Below, in pieces: positions 19,966 through 33,185 of a stretch of 64,000 nucleotides of DNA. The notes under the pieces were generated by a model, which was not told where the DNA came from, did no database searches, and saw only the letters and a list, made by a program, of their open reading frames with translations. A program made the position numbers and the translations under genes. Origin of the DNA: Aquatica leii (Eukaryota > Arthropoda > Insecta > Coleoptera > Lampyridae); NCBI GenBank assembly GCA_035610365.1, contig CM069432.1:229236532-229300531 (forward strand), in the 5' to 3' direction. Numbering within the stretch: position 1 is the first letter of the stretch; every line of letters starts with the position of its first letter.

Positions 19966-22051
19966 AATATTGACAAAAAAATTAACTGTGTTCAAATTAA
20001 AGTTAAAATTACTACAAAACATCTAATGGCACTAATATTTATATGTATGTGTTATCTAATGCAACAATTATTTTTACTTATATATGTATGCATAATAACA
20101 TAATACTGTTTTTACGAGAAATTTTTTATTTACCGGCAACTGAACTTGATGCTTCAACCAAACTCTTTCAATCAACGCTTTAACGCTACTTGTATGATTA
20201 AGTTTATGTTAAAAAGAATTTGGTAATTATTACCTGAAATGCTTGTTTTAAGCAAACCAAACCGTGAATATACAATACAAGCCGTAAACAACACGAAAGA
20301 TCTGAAATTAAATCATCTTGCTTCTTTAAATGATTATTATTGCATGTGTTGCATAAAAAAGCAATTTTTCAATTTCAAATATTTGTAAAATTATCAACAT
20401 TATTTTTTAAGATCTGATGTGGCATTAATTGATGAATAATTAAATTTTTCTTTTCTTACCGCATTTAAACCGTTTATTTTAAATATCTAATTCAATTAAT
20501 AGCTTCGAGCCTGTAAATATTTAACAAAAACTTTTAATAACTAAGCTATCCGCTGTTACAAACAACTGTCAAGAAAATATTGATGCATGTATGTATAACT
20601 AATTTGAGTTAACATTCGGCAGACTATCTAAAGCAGAAAATATCAAGTGAGGTTTTAAGAAATATTTGAAGTACTAAAGGTGACTCTTGAGAAGTGAAGA
20701 GATGATTTTTCAGTTTATTATAAAGGAACTTAAACGCCTTAACAAGATAATTGCCTTTTTGTTTGTTTAATGTTTTTTTAAATGTATATAAAGTCATATG
20801 CGTGGTCGTGTTGATACCTAACGCGTACTTGGTGCTGCAAAACAATAGAATACAGGAAATGTAGAAATTGTAAATATGTACAAAACATTGTTAATTATTA
20901 TAACATTAAAAGCGTATAATTTAATAACCACTTAGTCGTTTTTGAAGCTTATGATCAGTAGAGCAAGTAAAACAGAAAATCCATAGTTACTCTAGCGTCA
21001 AAAGTGGATTATTTTACGAGGAAGAGGAATACACAAGCCCATTTGGGATTTATTGTTTAATGAGACCACAAAATAATTGGACGCTGTTTGAACACGCGGC
21101 TCTATGGTTCGTTAGTTTAACAGATCTACAAAATGTAGCTGTATTTTAACATGTTTTACAGTGTTTCTTCGAGCACTGCACGTGCGTCGAATGCGTCTGG
21201 CACGTGCTCTATTGTACGACATTGTATTAACGTGTGAATATAGCGTTATTATAACACATCATCCTCTCGAGTATCGATAACGAACTGATTATGAAATATG
21301 TGTTTAATATTCATTACGTTGTATTATTTGATTAGGCGGGTATATGAACTATTCTTGCGTCATTCTAGTTTAAACGATTACCTTTTAATATACGAGCAGT
21401 AAATAAATTCGCCCTCTCTTGCAAATTTCACTGCTGGAAAGTGTTTTCGATAAAGCATAACGAAATTTATTTTTCAATTTGACATGTTAAATAAATCAAT
21501 GTCGTTTAAACGTTAGAAAAAAATTTATAAGCGTTGTTTCATTTTTTTCGAGAATTTTCAACAGAAAAAGTAATCTTGAGTTTAAATAGAAAAATAATAT
21601 ACATATTTTATGTATTTATGTAATACTTGTTTTTGTAATCTTCAAAAAGGAATTTAATATATCTATATAATATAATTTCTATCTTATTTACTATCACAAT
21701 GATGCATACTGGCATAAAATTGGAAAGTTAGTTCAAGCATCACATTGTAATTATATGACATAATTAAAATTTAGTCTGAAGGAGCTAGAATTTATTAAAC
21801 TGTACAAATTACAGAAAGGTCAAAATGTGACAATGAAACATAAAACTGTTCACTTCCTAAGCGATTTCACAATCTGAGAATTACCAGCAATTAAAAATGT
21901 ATGAGTCGCCCAAACTCAATTATATAATGTAAGTAGTAAGTTTTTCATAAAAGAAAACAAATGCTATCAGAAAAACTATTATTTTTCTCGTTATTTAAAC
22001 TTTGAGTGTTGATTAATACAGAAACAAACTACAATTTTTAAAAGACTGTTC
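19966..22051. other. AT-rich non-coding DNA right of the Polinton
   Basis: No frame has protein-like composition. A moderately less AT-rich patch at about 21160-21400 carries paired CACGTGC motifs (about 21178-21210) and may be regulatory. No transposon end was recognised. Confidence 0.55.
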
Positions 22052-22181
22052 ACGGCCGGTTCCACCAATACGACTTAAACTTAAGCAAAGCTTAAAAACT
22101 GAGATACAATTGTTAAAACCATAGCAACGATTGTTTTTAAGTGTTGCTTAAGTTTAAGTCGTTTTGGTGGAACCGACCGTC
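22052..22181. mobile_element. MITE, 130 bp, with long terminal inverted repeats
   Basis: The left arm ACGGCCGGTTCCACCAATACG and following ACTTAAACTTAAGCAA pair with the right arm TTGCTTAAGTTTAAGTCG...GGTGGAACCGACCGT, about 40 bp per arm with few mismatches. There is no coding capacity. Size and structure fit a miniature inverted-repeat transposable element; the family was not identified. Confidence 0.8.
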
Positions 22182-22784
22182 AATATGTAGAACGCATAAA
22201 GTGAGTTTGCAAAACTGATCAAAAGTCCAAATAGATCCTAATGCGTTTATACCATATCAAAATACTGAGACACTTAAAAATATTTTTAAAAAGTGTTTCA
22301 ATACATCGATTTAATTGTTTTATTAGATTTATTTCCCGCACTTTGTTTTGGAAACTGACAAAAAAATAAACGATTCTTAGGTAGCGTAAACAAACAATTA
22401 TGGTTTTAAAAATACATGTCACCATTAGTAAAAAATAGCAAATAAGTTTTGTTAGTTTTTTAGAAAAAAAAGTCTGTGTGTGTAAAAGTGATTTAGTCAG
22501 TTAAGTAAGAGCGTGTACAGCATAACTTGCAGTCAGTAAGTAATACTAACCCAAACCTTTTTTTAATTGGTAGGAACTATTCGTAAACATTTGCGCACAA
22601 ATAATTTGAAATGAAACAATATACTAAAGAATTTACTGTCTCGCCAAACGACTTGCTAAGGCGTAGCAAAACACTGACGTTCTTCACCAAACCAGATCAT
22701 CTTTGGGCTGCTTCTTAAAAAAGTGTTTTGGCATATTGCATTTCTTTTCCGACAACTTCAATGTTCTAAAAATTGTAAAAATTT

Positions 22785-22960
22785 ATGAAGTTGTTATTAC
22801 CGACTACCAAACGTCAATTTATCACAAAAAACAAAGATTGGATCTTGCAAGAAGATAATGATCCCCAACACCGCAGTCGGCTCAGCCTTAGGAATTGCTT
22901 GATGATAATCGATTTGAAAACGTCTGGCCTTATATCTACTATTTTCACTTTTTTTTCACA
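22785..22960 (+). pseudogene. Tc1-like transposase fragment
   Basis: The frame contains WILQEDNDPQHRSRL, the conserved region around the second catalytic Asp of Tc1-type transposases (usually Q-x-D-N-x-P-K-H). A further L-x-x-x-x-L-M-I stretch follows, then similarity stops. The upstream sequence (about 22680-22730) may be more of the same gene but carries stops. This is a relic without ends. Confidence 0.6.
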
Positions 22961-23618
22961 GGCAGCTTACCTGGAAAATTCGACAAGTTTAAAGGGCATT
23001 TTCTCTCAAATACGTCCAAACTTTGGTGTAAATTATGTTACGTAAATGTCAAGCAATTATTGACGCTGATGATGATTGTAACCAATACTAATCTGCTTGC
23101 ACATTACTTTGAAACATGTCCAATGTATTTATATCTGAACTTTTTTAAAATAAATTTTGCATAAATTACGCTGTACACACACTTACTTTACTTTCTGTTT
23201 CTAAAAAGCAAAAACTTTATTTGTTCTTGTTGATTTTAATACAAAATTGCAATAACATTTGTTTTAATAGCTAAGTTGTGTTGTTAGCATCCCCATAACA
23301 AGTTCATGAACTTGAGTGTGATATTCTTATGAAATTAGGTCAAATCAGAAAACATTTTTTAAAGAAGAACGAAGAAGTGCGCAATAAAAATATGTACAAA
23401 TTTTCTTTTAAACTTGTATCTCCAGGATGTCTAGAATTAAAACAAAAATTTTGTATTTATTTTATGTTTGATAATGATGTTTAAGTGAATCATAGCTTCA
23501 TGATGAGATCAGTAGTAATGATTTAGATTTTATAGTATGCTCCTTTAATAACATCGGAATTCTATATAACTCTCGTAATAAATGATTATAAGCGACTTTC
23601 GGCTTAGACTGTGTCCTA

Positions 23619-23870
23619 GTTGAACACCCAGATTTTTTAGGCTTGGTCCTAGTCTATCCTTGAGAGCCAAAACAACAAGTAGAATTTGGCCTCACTGACA
23701 CTTTTTCCTTCAGTGACATTTACCACTCTGAAGATGCAAGCTGCAATATCTTGCGAAACGTCAGTTTGTTTGGGTTCACGAACGACAATACGGCAAAAGC
23801 CAAGTTCTACTTCTTATATTGGCTCTCAAGGAGAGACTAGGACCAACCTTAAAAAGTCTGAGTGCTTAAC
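23619..23870. mobile_element. Inverted-repeat element, 252 bp
   Basis: Two arms of about 72 bp (23619-23690 and 23799-23870) are inverted copies, sharing GGTTGGTCCTAGTCT-like and CTTGAGAGCC stretches. The 108-bp core contains CTGAAGATGCAAGCTGCAAT and CGAAACGTCAGT, a type of segment I have seen in repeats of many invertebrates. A 63-codon frame across it is accidental. Likely a foldback element or MITE. Confidence 0.7.
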
Positions 23871-24477
23871 AAAATAACTGCGAAAGCTTAAGATTTTATA
23901 TCTCGTAATAAAATCTATTTAGATTTTGATGTCTTAATCAATGTTTGTCTTTCTATAAATGTCTAAATAGTATTATTTTGTTAGATTACTTTGATATGTC
24001 TGAAATGTGATAATAAACCATTTGTATCAATCGAAGAACGAATAATGATTGTAACTGTACGCTCTCTCTAATTATAACAAAATTCTTAATAATAATTTAA
24101 GAACTTTAGATTTCGTATACTTCAGTATATTTTAGATAAAGATAGACCTTATCCTGTTTTGTCTATCTTCTCTTAATGTTTGCAAATTAGGCCTATCAAA
24201 TGGTCTATATTTATAGACTTGGTCTACAAAATTTACGAAGGGATTTTATAGTCTATATATAAGGGCTTTTACAGTCCCCTTTTTATAAAACGTTTATATT
24301 TATAAATGATATTGTGTTGTATAAAGATCTATATAAGTTAATGACGTCGTTCGGTCGGTGTAAGTAAAAGTCTATCTGTGAACCAGAATAAAGACATCGT
24401 AGCTTTTGATTTCTCTCTCTATCTCTCTCCTGCACTCTCGGATCAATTCATAAACGTTGATGGAAGAAAAACAAATA

Positions 24478-25570
24478 CAGGGTGTATTTGATTAACGGGT
24501 TGTTAATTTAGCAGGTGAAATTAGAGAATAAATACAAACCAAAATTGTCAAAATAGAGCGCCATTAAAACATTTAAAAAAATTAATATTTTTAGCAGAAC
24601 AAATCGTAAGTTACAGAGCTGTAGTCTCCTAAGGTTGTTGGCACCACAAATAAAAATAAACTTCTTTTTGGCAATTTGCTGACATAAAAAATAAAAATAA
24701 ATACAAAATAATGTTATCGGATAACGCGTAGTTAAATTACTGTGTCAAATGAAGTTGCTATTCTGCACATTGTTTTTAAGTATACTAGACACTACCGCCT
24801 CTATTGGATAAAACACAAACGTCTAAATGTCGCCGAAAGTTATTCGTTACGCGCGTAAATAATTGCGGATTCTGCCTAATTCAATCGCATTAACTACTGC
24901 AAAAAATCGATTTTGCAGGTCATGTCTATTATTTACGGGAGTTTTGTATACTTGTATACCTTTCACATAGATTTAGAAAAAAGTCTAAAGGGTTTATATC
25001 CGGAGTACGCGCTGGCCAGCGTCTAGTGCCGTTTCTTCCAATCCAACGAGCCGTGAAAATTATAATTAAGAAACCGCAAACGAGGCGACTTACATGCAGA
25101 GCAGCTCTATTGTGCATAAACCACATTGCTGTACAAACTTCAAAGGGTAAGTCATCAAATTCTTGCGTGAAAGTTTCTTGTAAAAGTATCAATCGCATGT
25201 AAGTCTTTCTAGTAAAATAAACGGTCCAATGAAACTATTTCTTAAAATACCCGCCTAAACATTAATAGAAAACCGCCACTGAAAGTTACTTTGTTAAACT
25301 TTATTAAGGTTATCTTCATTCCAAACATGCGTGTTGTGAAAATTCAACGCTCCATTTCGTGTAAAGCAAGACTAACATGAAAATATTTTGGCACTAGACA
25401 TTGTAAGAAAACATACATTAAAGTTGATTTTTATTAAAAAGATTTATTCTTCTTGCGTTGCTAATACTTGGGGTGGTCTTTCTCAACCACGATCTTCATA
25501 GGTAAGAAAAACAATTCCAGTTTCTTCAAGTAATTGTCTATTAGGATATTGTTCAATCTACAATCTACGT
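24478..25570 (-). mobile_element. Mariner-like element relic
   Basis: The element carries a decayed transposase on the minus strand. The best piece (25198-24929) has M-W-F-M-H-N-R-A-A, then RWIGRNG and WPARTPDINPLDFFL, the typical block around the last two catalytic residues. A piece near 25440-25560 reads like the N-terminal DNA-binding region (PNRQLLEE, GRERPP-like) with stops. The 3' boundary CAGGGTGTATTTG at 24478, preceded by TA, looks like a mariner terminus; the other end was not found. The gene is inactive. Confidence 0.7.
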
Positions 25571-27259
25571 GTGTTGTGAAGGTTATAATTACATTCACCG
25601 TACATTAAAATAGTATCACTGTTGTATATAATAAAGAAAATTTAAATTAAATATTATAAAGCTGAATTTTGCATTTAACTATCTGAAGTCTTGTTTCGGT
25701 TACAACTATAGATAAACGTGATCGTGTACACAAAGTATATTTTGTTAAGCTAGGTCAGTATTAATGCTAAGAAATAAACGTTACTATCTGTTTTAATTAT
25801 TTTATTAACAATTGATTTTGTAGATAATAAAAGTTAAAGAAACCAATAATTAACACAATACATCAATACGTTTCACGGATTTTACAGCACCCATCATTTA
25901 CCGCATAGTTACAATCAACAACTAATTTCCATTTGGTTAGATAGTCAGGACCGGCCTGAAAACTTTAATTGCAAATATCTCAAAACTGGGACGCTTTAGA
26001 CCAAATCTTTAAAGGAAACATTTTTATTAGTGTTTGCATTTGAGCTATGATGTGATGAGGTTATGTATTGCCGGCATTTTTTATGTTATGTTATTATATT
26101 TGCTGCACAGATAAGCAGATGTTTGTTTGTTTATATTAGAATATATGTGAGCAAATATGCAACTAAATATTGAAGAATAGGCAAGTGATTTAATGACAAG
26201 TGGTTAGATTAAGAAGATCTTAACGGTGTCCAAATTAGGAAGCGGTTACAAAAATGTAATGGTGATAACTCACGTGCTAGTTATTTAGTATGTATATCAG
26301 TATTTTTTTTTTAATAAATTGATTTTAGTCTACCCAACAACATATTGTTATTAAATCTCACAGAAAAAATTCAGACATAATAAAAGCATACAGCCAGAAA
26401 GTGAAAAACTGAAACAACAAACAATTTACGAATTTACATTGTACCATCAAGGGAAACTGTCCTTAATTAAGATTAGATCCTTCAATTCTTGTTTCGATCT
26501 TGTCGAATTTATAAAATACGTGCATCTAAATGTACCCGATGGTTTCTCTTTATCGGACCAAAAATGAGATAGTTAGAAATCATGCTTTGGGACATTTTTG
26601 ATCCTAGATCCTAAGTGATGTCAACTCTGTCTACTATTTGCTTCAGTATGATGAAACTACAAGTGCAGAAAGTACGAAAGAACAGCATAAGATATTCTTC
26701 TTTAAATAAGTTGTTAGTTTTCTTCTGGAAACATTTTTTATTAGACATGCTACTGCTGATCATTTATTACAATCGGTAAATAACAATGGTTTGAGTTTAA
26801 CAAAGTGTTTAATAGTGATGAGCTTAAAGCATAGCGGTTATTTAATGAAGTTGCAAAAGAAACCCGTCATTGTTGTTGGTTCATGTAACATTCATATAGT
26901 TCACAATAGCTTCCTGGCTGGTTTAAACGTGGCTTTGAGGTATAATAGTTCTTTATTATTTTTTTGATAAAAAAGATTATAAAACTATACTTACAAACAA
27001 AATCAAACGTTCCTAAACATAACTTTATTAAACATATCAACACACGTTGGACTTTCGAGTAATCAAGCAGTAGCCTGCCAACAAAAGTTTTTTTTACAAC
27101 ATTTACCAAAAGAAAGCAACCAAATCAATTTTTCACAGTTGTTTGAGCAAAGTTCTTTGTTACCTTTGCAAAAAATCAATCCAGGTGAAGAAACGCTTGA
27201 TATTTGACAAACTGTCCCAGAAAGAAACGGTGTTCAATCTTTTTGTAAACCGCCAGTTT
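25571..27259. other. AT-rich non-coding DNA
   Basis: No gene or clear repeat is seen. The frame at 26867-27109 (minus) has no recognisable content. Confidence 0.5.
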
Positions 27260-27650
27260 TACATTTGTTGGTACAGTACATTGGCTAAACACCAGATTAA
27301 AATATATTTTTTTAAATATTTATAATGTGGATGAATGTGAAAAGCAACGCAGTTTAACACTTCAATATCTGTGTTTAGTACATGAAAATGCAAAAGGAGA
27401 AAGAGCATTTTCAGTAACAAGTCGTATTTCGACAGAAGAAGAAACTGCAATAAAGGTGCAAACTCTAAAGCATTATTAAATGTCCACTTTTCAGTAAAAA
27501 TGTTTTATAACAATAAAGCTCACCTTGTAGACATTTCAAAAGAGCTTTTTTCGAAAGGTACGGTTGCTTATAGCGTAAGATCTACAATAAGTATTTATTG
27601 CAAGAATGAAAAATACTAGAAAAGCAAATGGTAGCAGATAAGAATGCTTA
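27260..27650 (+). pseudogene. Decayed transposase C-terminus (weak)
   Basis: Across frames, the plus strand reads H-E-N-A-K-G-E-R-A-F-S-V-T at about 27380-27420. This resembles the C-terminal H-x-x-A-x-x-E-R-x-F-S block of hAT-like and related transposase proteins. Flanking similarity is poor, and stops and shifts are frequent. It is a possible old relic only. Confidence 0.35.
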
Positions 27651-27789
27651 TTTGCATAATCTGTATAGAAGCGCTTAATTATAATTTTTTTTTCTTTTAA
27701 TACAGTCAATGGTGGAAGTGTGGTTGGTTTCTTCTTTAGCTTTGATACTGTAGCGTTGTAGTGTGATGTTTTAGACAGTTTTGGCAATT

Positions 27790-30700
27790 TATTATATTTA
27801 GCAGTTCGAATATATATATAAGATAACTGTAATTTTTAAATCACAATTTGAGTCTGAATTGTCAAATTATAGACCCGTGTCTTAAATAGTCCCTTATATT
27901 AACTTGGTTTCTTTTAAGATTTCCTAGATTTTGATTTGATTTTTGTTGTTGTCAGGTGTCCCTCAAGGGGCAATCCTTAGATTTTTTTCTTAATTTTTTT
28001 TTATTACATATAGAATAATTTTGTAATTTATGCAGATGAATTCAAAAAGTTTATTAATTGATTTTTGATAACAAGATTACAAACTTTGTCTAAATATTAA
28101 TAAGTGAAAAGTAATGGCATCATCCCTGAAAAATATGTTTCATTTTCTCAAACAACTTTGAATGTAGCGACTGTTTATAAAATACTTGTAGGTTACTTTA
28201 AAAAGAAAAAGAAAGAAAGAAAGAGACTTAAGACTTAAAGAAAGAAATTTGGGGTTGTCTATTTACTCTCAAACTCTGACGAGTAGGTAGTCTTGAATAG
28301 AAAAGGCATGTCTCCAATTTACTGTTCTTATATAAAATTATCAATTCAATAATATATTGCTCTTAACTTTTTAAATGAATTAACTTGTCTGTTCTTAGAT
28401 TTAGTAATGTCAGAAGTCATGTCACTTTTAATCTACCCAGAACCAATACACAGTATCACCAATCACCAAATTTTTAGTCGAGCGGTGGCCCTATATAACA
28501 ATTGATTTCTGATTTATATATAGTAATCAAAGTACTTTTACGAAAAAAAATTGTTAATTACATGCATAATGATCAACTGAAGCTTTGAGCATCGTAGTAG
28601 TTTAAGTTCTAAACTGCAATTGTTAATTTTCCTAATGATTGAACTGTTTTTTGTTTTATATTAATTTCAATTTATGTAGACTCTTTTGGTACGTGTTGTC
28701 CTTAATTTTGATTTTATTAGGTGCTTAAGTTAATAAGTAATAAATAAATAATTAACAACACCGTAAACAAAAAATTCAAATTTTGTTATTAAAGTTTGTT
28801 TTTTTTTAAATAAAAATACTCACAAAAAATCTAGATTTTATAACAGTCGTAATAATAAAATACGTGTATAACTATATCACTTTAAAATTCCAACGTTTGC
28901 ATTAAAATTTATCATTTTTTTAAATATTTTTCTACTTGTTGCAGATTTTCTGCTTTTGGGTATAAATTAATTTTCTTTCTCACGTTTTGGGATAACTTTC
29001 ATTTTATGTCTGCATTATGAACATTCAACACCTCAAACTAATAAACGGGACTATTCAATAGTTGAATAGATCATGCCCAATTAATTCCAACACAGAGGCG
29101 TGCAATGAACTTTTTACTTAAATACTCGGTTTTCTTTAGATTTGTGTTCACTCTATTTTCACACAAGTTAACAAATACACTGATACTTACCCATCTTCAC
29201 AACTAAATATTTACGAGTAACAGTGATTTATTTTTATTTGTATGTATTATTTTGAATATGAAACGTACGAATAATCCATTGAACGAGTTGCCCCTGACCA
29301 TAAGTCATTCTTTTGGTATGCCCGGATTGCAAGAAGGGACCAGAGTCGGTTTAATTGACTAACTCCTCAGATAATGGGTAATTGCTAGGTCGGTGATATA
29401 TTGCCACATATCAAAATTTATTATTGCGTGTTTATAAAATTGCTTTATTAGTGGTTTATTAATGAATAGTGTTATTTAGATTTATTAAATTAAATTGCTA
29501 GGACTATTAACGGATTATTTTGATTAGTACAATCAAGTATATTAATTTGGATTTAACCATTTGTCAAATGTTTGCTTATACTAACTATGAATAAAGTAAA
29601 AACATGATATAAAGTTAACTTTGTGTTTTAATTTTGTAGATAAGTACCAAAATTGTAATTTAAAAAGTTTCAAACTAGAAAAACTCATATTTAAAATGAG
29701 TTTACTGACAAAACATACGTTTTTTCTTTTTTAGTTTTAAAACTGACATATAAATTTAACCTATACGTTAAACAGTATCTTTATTATAGTTTAGGACAGA
29801 TTATTATTATATTAAAATAAAGATTTGTGTAACAAAAATAATTTAATAATTACTACTCGGTTACTACTTGGAACACCTCTACTTTTCTAAACGTTTAAAA
29901 TGATATACCAACTTTTTTTGGCGTGTAATCATCACTCAATTTATAGCTAAACAAAAATATTTTACTGTAAATCAGTTAAAATCAAGTCTAAGAATTTTCA
30001 ATTAAAAGTTTATTGTCGTTGAAACCTTCTCCTGTTGCCAATTTTTTTGTTCTATAATAAAGTAGAAGTTGCACATTTTTAGGATGATGCATAATATCAA
30101 CCAACTTATACAGATAGTTCACAATTTCCATTTATATCGCATTCAAGATAAATTGTTTTCGTACAGTTTACTGTTGACCAAGTTGTACTAAGAATTTTTA
30201 TTTATAAACTTGTTGCTGGTTCTAGATGTATTTAGTTTAAATTCGTATTTGTCACAAGTTTTTATTATTCGGCGTATTAAAACGATAATCTTCTTTTTGT
30301 TCTTGTAAAAATTGCTTGCACATTAGGGATCATTTAGAATTCTATCGGTTAAAATAATTTTATATGATAAAATATTTGTTTATTTAAGTTTGCTGTGTTA
30401 TATTTTTATTGCAATTTGATACATGCTGCATATTTACCAAAATTAACTAACTAACTGTAAAAACACTTTTCTGGCATTAAACATTTATTTTAATATGTTG
30501 TTTAAATTTTTTTTCGAAAAAATATACTTTAAGAAAACACTAAAATGTGTTATTGAAAAAAAGAACCTAAGAGATGTGAGTTGGTAGGCTCACCAATATA
30601 ACGTCGTTTTCTTTAGATATTTTTAACAAACTGGTGCTGCTACTACTGTTGAACAGGTCATCAACGGCCCTGCGCCCTTGTTTTTTTTCTAACGCTTTTG

Positions 30701-31050
30701 TTACCATAGTATGACTTATAATTTCTAAACTTATCAAAAAGTCTTCAAAAACTTAAGATTTGTTGTAAGCGCTTTTGTATATCAAAACTAGTAGAAAATT
30801 TTATTGTAGCACGATATAATTTAGCTTTATTAATAGCTTAGTTTGTAATTATATGCTAGCTTCGTGTTTGTAAAAAACCTTGTTTAAAATACTATGCGTT
30901 TTTTATAAATTTGAGGAAAAAACTTAAAAAAATCTTTTTTTTGTACAGTTAGTTAATAATTTTTTAAATAAACCATTTTTTAACATCTTTAGAATTTGGT
31001 GCATACCCAATTTTTTCTAGTGTTTTAATATAGCACTAAATTGTTTAATA
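27790..31050. other. AT-rich non-coding DNA
   Basis: More than 3 kb without a credible gene. A less AT-rich island at about 29265-29400 stands out and may be a regulatory element. No RNA gene was recognised. Confidence 0.55.
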
Positions 31051-31497
31051 GGGTAAAAGTGGGATACGCCAAAGCTTAAATACAAATCGTTTAGCGACAT
31101 CTACTGCCTTTAATTCCATTTATGTAAGCAGAAGTTGATGAGTAACAGTTTACAATGTGGTGTTGCTTAAATGCCCCGAGTTTTTTTACTTAAGACTCAT
31201 ATTTATGTAAACATGATTTGTGTTACATGTAAACCGTATTGTAATTGGGCATTATTTAAGCTACGACACCTATAAATCAAAATATATTTACAAAATTTCT
31301 GCTTCTTCAGTCAGATATAGTTAAAAACTATCACTCACACATGTTCACATTGCCAAGTTTTAACGAATGATCTACGAAATTTGGTAGACGATCTAATCCT
31401 AAAAAAGATAGATGCCCCGCTCATATGTAGGATATGTGGCCGTAATTAAGATACGAAAATAGTATTGTTTGACTGTTTCATTAATTTTTTTGGACAA

Positions 31498-33160
31498 AAT
31501 GCCTCGAAAATATATTAGAAAAGAAAATGTTGTGCCAAGGGCAATTTTGTCTGAACAAGAATTCGTGAGTGCAATGAATAGGGCACAAACGAGATAAATG
31601 GGAGCGAATAAAGCCAGTAGGGCATTCAAAATACCCTTACGTACGCTTAGACAACGAATTAAATGTGGCAATAGGCAAAAGGTTCAGCGTTAGGTTTTGA
31701 TAATGAAAGGCGATTTGTTAGTCACATACAAAGGTTGCAAAAGTTGGCTTTGCACCAAGTCGGTACACTGTATGCAAGCTTGCGTATAAATTCGCTATTA
31801 AGTTGGGTGTTACAAAGGCATTTATTAGAAAAAGTTCTGACTGAACACGATCTTAAAGATAAACCAAACAAAATCTTCAATATGAACGAGAACGGATTAC
31901 AAATAAATAATAAACCAAGAAAAGTTATTGCAGCAAAAAGTAGTAAAGATGTGCATGTACTTACATCTGTTAAACGGAGAGAAAATGTGTCAGTGATAGC
32001 ATGTAGTAAGGTGTGTTTTTACCACCGGTTATAATCCTGAAGGGCACGCGTAAAAATCTTGAATATCTTGATGGTATGCCTATATGATCTCACCTATATA
32101 TAAATAAAAAAAATTCTTTATTACATCAGAATTGTTTATGAAATGGCTTAATAATCATTTTGTACCCAGAAAAGGAGAGGGCACAGTTTTATTAATACTT
32201 AACGAGGATTCCTCGCACTGCAACTCAATAGATTTATTAGAATCTGCCAGTCAAAATAATATAATTATTTTATGCCTACCAAGTCCTACAACCCAAGGGT
32301 TGCAACCTCTGGACAAATCATTTTTTAAACCGTTAAAAACCTATTTTCAAGAGGTTAATTAGAATTATATGATAAAGAATAATAATAGACAAATTGGAAA
32401 ACAGCAGGTTGGCAAAATAATTGAAAAAGTTTGGAAAAAGGATGCTGCCATTCGTAATAGCGTATCGGTGTTTTTGGCAAATAGAATTTATTCATTTAAC
32501 ATAAACGCTTTTCCGAAACATTTTTTTCAAACTTTAGACAATGTAGTAGTACACATCGCCACAAAATCAAATAATATGGAAACAACCGCTCAAGAATACC
32601 AACAATTAGACGAGCTGCCCGTCGACTTTTTCGATCAGCCAGCAAACTACTTAATTATGTATGACAATAAAACTATTATTAAGACTGTAGACCAGAACAT
32701 ACAAAAATTTTAAAAAACGGAACATACTCCGTCGCTAACAAAAAAAACCAACTTCTAATTTCTTCACAAAATCATGCAAGTTTTAGGTATTCCATTAACT
32801 ATATCAAAACGTAAACAGTCTGATCAAGTTTTGACAACAAAAGCAAATATTAAAAATAAAAAAAGTAAAGTTCCAGTTTCTACTAAATTAACCAAAAAAC
32901 CACAAATAGCTAAAAGAAAAGCTAAAAAGGAGACCGCATCATTGGCCACATCTACATCAAAAACTTTAGAAGAAGACGATTGCGTCTGTGTAGAATGCCT
33001 AAAAATTTATTCTTAAACTACGGAGTTTGTGGATTGGATTCAATGTATAAAGTGTAGCAATTAGCTACATGAAACATGTACTATGTATGACAATATGTGT
33101 AATGACTGTGGTAGAAAGCAAATGAGACTGGAAAAATGCACAAAAAAAATTTAATTTAAG
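31498..33160 (+). pseudogene. Pogo/Tigger-like transposase, decayed
   Basis: Pieces in order: an N-terminal helix-turn-helix start MPRKYIRK...ASRAFKIPLRTLRQRIK (31500-31670) with a stop; 31735-32034 with DKPNKIFNMNENGLQINNKP; 32132-32362 with LLILNEDSSH and LPSPTTQGLQPLDKSFFKPLKTYF; 32369-32713; and 32774-33016, running into a Cys/His cluster (CVECLK...CIKC...C-N-D-C-G) up to about 33130. These match a DDE transposase of the pogo type with a C-terminal zinc-finger-like tail. Two catalytic Asp positions read Asn (N-M-N-E, I-L-N-E), and several stops and shifts are present, so it is dead. Confidence 0.82.
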
Positions 33161-33185
33161 CAACGCTAAATTAAACAGGTTTAAT

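Noticed and set aside
23686-23877. 63-codon frame in the inverted-repeat element
   Set aside because: It runs from the core into the repeat arm and has no protein-like conservation.
24160-24470. Possible solo LTR (AATAAAG near 24393 and CT-rich tail)
   Set aside because: No second copy, no TG...CA pair and no target duplication could be found in the window.
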